Assembly (NCBI GenBank): GCA_003155705.1
Contig: PMEC01000223.1
Coordinates: forward strand, 1 to 14,941
Length of the DNA stretch: 14,941 nt
Origin: Bacteroidales bacterium
GTDB lineage: Bacteria > Bacteroidota > Bacteroidia > Bacteroidales > VadinHA17
Direction: 5' to 3'
The stretch's first letter is position 1, and each line of letters starts with the position of its first letter. The notes below the pieces were generated by a model, which was not told where the DNA came from, ran no database searches, and saw only the letters and a list, made by a program, of their open reading frames with translations. Both the position numbers and the translations under genes were made by a program. Positions 14,095 to 14,941 of this stretch are shown piece after piece.

Positions 14095-14941
14095 TTATAT
14101 CTCAGTACCTTCAATCTTTAATACCCATACATATTTGCAAGGGAGATTTACCTGATCGGGCAATTCAACAATTAAACCCTTTTTTGAATCATATTTCCAA
14201 TTCAGGTCGGCATCATATCCGATCATCTTTATTTTTGAACCATCTGTTGGTTTTATCTGCCTTATATTCAGCTGCCTGCCTGACCAGTTCATTAAGAAAG
14301 CATTTATTGTTTTCCCGTCAGCTGAAGCAGTATATCTCAGATTATCACCCTCTTTATAATTTCTGAGTTGCCTGACACCATAGATAGCTTCTCCATTGAC
14401 TTTAATCCATTCGCCCATCTCTTTTAGTCGTTCAACACTGGGAGAGGGGATAAGACCTTCTGAAGTCGGCCCCACATTCAGAAGGAAGTTTCCTCCTTTT
14501 GAAACTATATCAACCAGGTTTTTAACAAGTGTTTCTGAAGATTTCCAGTTCGTATCGTTTGTTTTGAATCCCCAGGTATCGTTCATCGTCATACACGATT
14601 CCCATGCCATCGTTGAAGAGGTCGAAAGGATCTCCTGCTCCGGTGTCCCGAAATCACCGACAAAGCTGGTATCCCTGTTCATTCCCTGCATTCCCTGGCG
14701 GCCTTTCCCAACCCTGTTATTTACAATGATCTGCGGTTGGAGGTTCCTTACCCAATTATAAAGATCTTTTCCCTGGTCTTCAGTCCACTCTTTTACCCAT
14801 TCTCCATCAAACCATAAAACACCTAACTTACCATAGCCTGTTAACAATTCTTTGAGCTGCGGTTTAAGGTATTTCTCACGATATTTTGCCCAGTTGACCG
14901 AATTTGCATCCGGATTATGCCAATCCATGATTGAATGATAG
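14095..14941 (-). CDS. Alpha-L-fucosidase, GH29 (N-terminal part outside the window)
   Basis: Releases terminal alpha-L-fucose from glycans; in Bacteroidota usually periplasmic or secreted, but the N-terminus and signal peptide are not visible here. The frame is open to the edge (YHSI precedes the Met at 14928). Counting from that Met, about 277 residues remain: DWHNPD (2-7), LWFDGEW (38-44) with the catalytic nucleophile Asp41, VNNRVGKG (69-76), [10 protein letters not shown] (91-100), [13 protein letters not shown] (109-121) and [14 protein letters not shown] (145-158), all hallmarks of family GH29. A C-terminal beta-sandwich follows (about 185-277). The internal Met at 14928 is not the real start, because conserved catalytic-barrel sequence precedes it. 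Unrelated in function to the operon it faces; it probably belongs to a polysaccharide-use locus beyond the window. Confidence 0.95.
   Translation of the reverse strand, partial: YHSIMDWHNPDANSVNWAKYREKYLKPQLKELLTGYGKLGVLWFDGEWVKEWTEDQGKDLYNWVRNLQPQIIVNNRVGKGRQGMQGMNRDTSFVGDFGTPEQEILSTSSTMAWESCMTMNDTWGFKTNDTNWKSSETLVKNLVDIVSKGGNFLLNVGPTSEGLIPSPSVERLKEMGEWIKVNGEAIYGVRQLRNYKEGDNLRYTASADGKTINAFLMNWSGRQLNIRQIKPTDGSKIKMIGYDADLNWKYDSKKGLIVELPDQVNLPCKYVWVLKIEGTEI

Overview
The window looks like chromosomal DNA of an anaerobic member of the Bacteroidota (a Bacteroidales/Marinilabiliales-type organism is my best guess). The grounds are the AT-rich composition, the lack of Shine-Dalgarno sequences, -7-like boxes of the TAnnTTTG type, a GH29 fucosidase, intergenic CACAAAGG-type and heptad repeats, and an nSTAND1/WD40/TPR protein style common in that phylum. 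This assignment is inference.

Left part (1-6385, minus strand, transcribed right to left): a three-gene cassette. It starts with two tandem paralogues of 345 aa (6385-5348 and 5198-4161). Each carries a perfect RNxxGH (R-x4-H) motif of the HEPN ribonuclease type in a helical context. They are followed by a very large STAND NTPase (4103 to beyond base 1): nSTAND1 P-loop domain, one transmembrane helix, a beta-propeller/WD40-like region and C-terminal TPRs. I checked by eye that this frame is open without a stop from 4103 to the window edge, so the gene is intact but its 3' end is cut, probably by only a few codons. The arrangement (HEPN-like proteins beside a membrane-anchored STAND sensor) suggests an uncharacterised signalling or conflict system and is the best candidate for something new here.

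Middle (6622-13894, plus strand): a tight six-gene operon with gaps of 1-21 bases. It encodes a group-4-hydrogenase/complex-I-like membrane complex: HyfB, HyfC, HyfE, HyfF, a HyfG-like NuoC-NuoD fusion, and a HyfI/NuoB-like subunit with a fused ferredoxin-like N-terminus. The membrane arm keeps most of its proton-pathway residues. The large subunit has lost all four [NiFe] cysteines, and the small subunit keeps only one of the four proximal-cluster cysteines. It is therefore not a hydrogenase but a member of the energy-converting-hydrogenase-related (Ehr) type, here unusually degenerate in its redox sites.

Right end (13895-14941): a roughly 100-base imperfect inverted repeat built from CCTTTGTG/CACAAAGG units lies between convergent genes and probably acts as a two-way terminator. 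It is followed by the C-terminal 280 or so residues of a GH29 alpha-L-fucosidase on the minus strand, whose 5' end lies outside the window.

No rRNA, tRNA, CRISPR array, transposase or integrase was seen. No gene-free stretch exceeds 300 bases.
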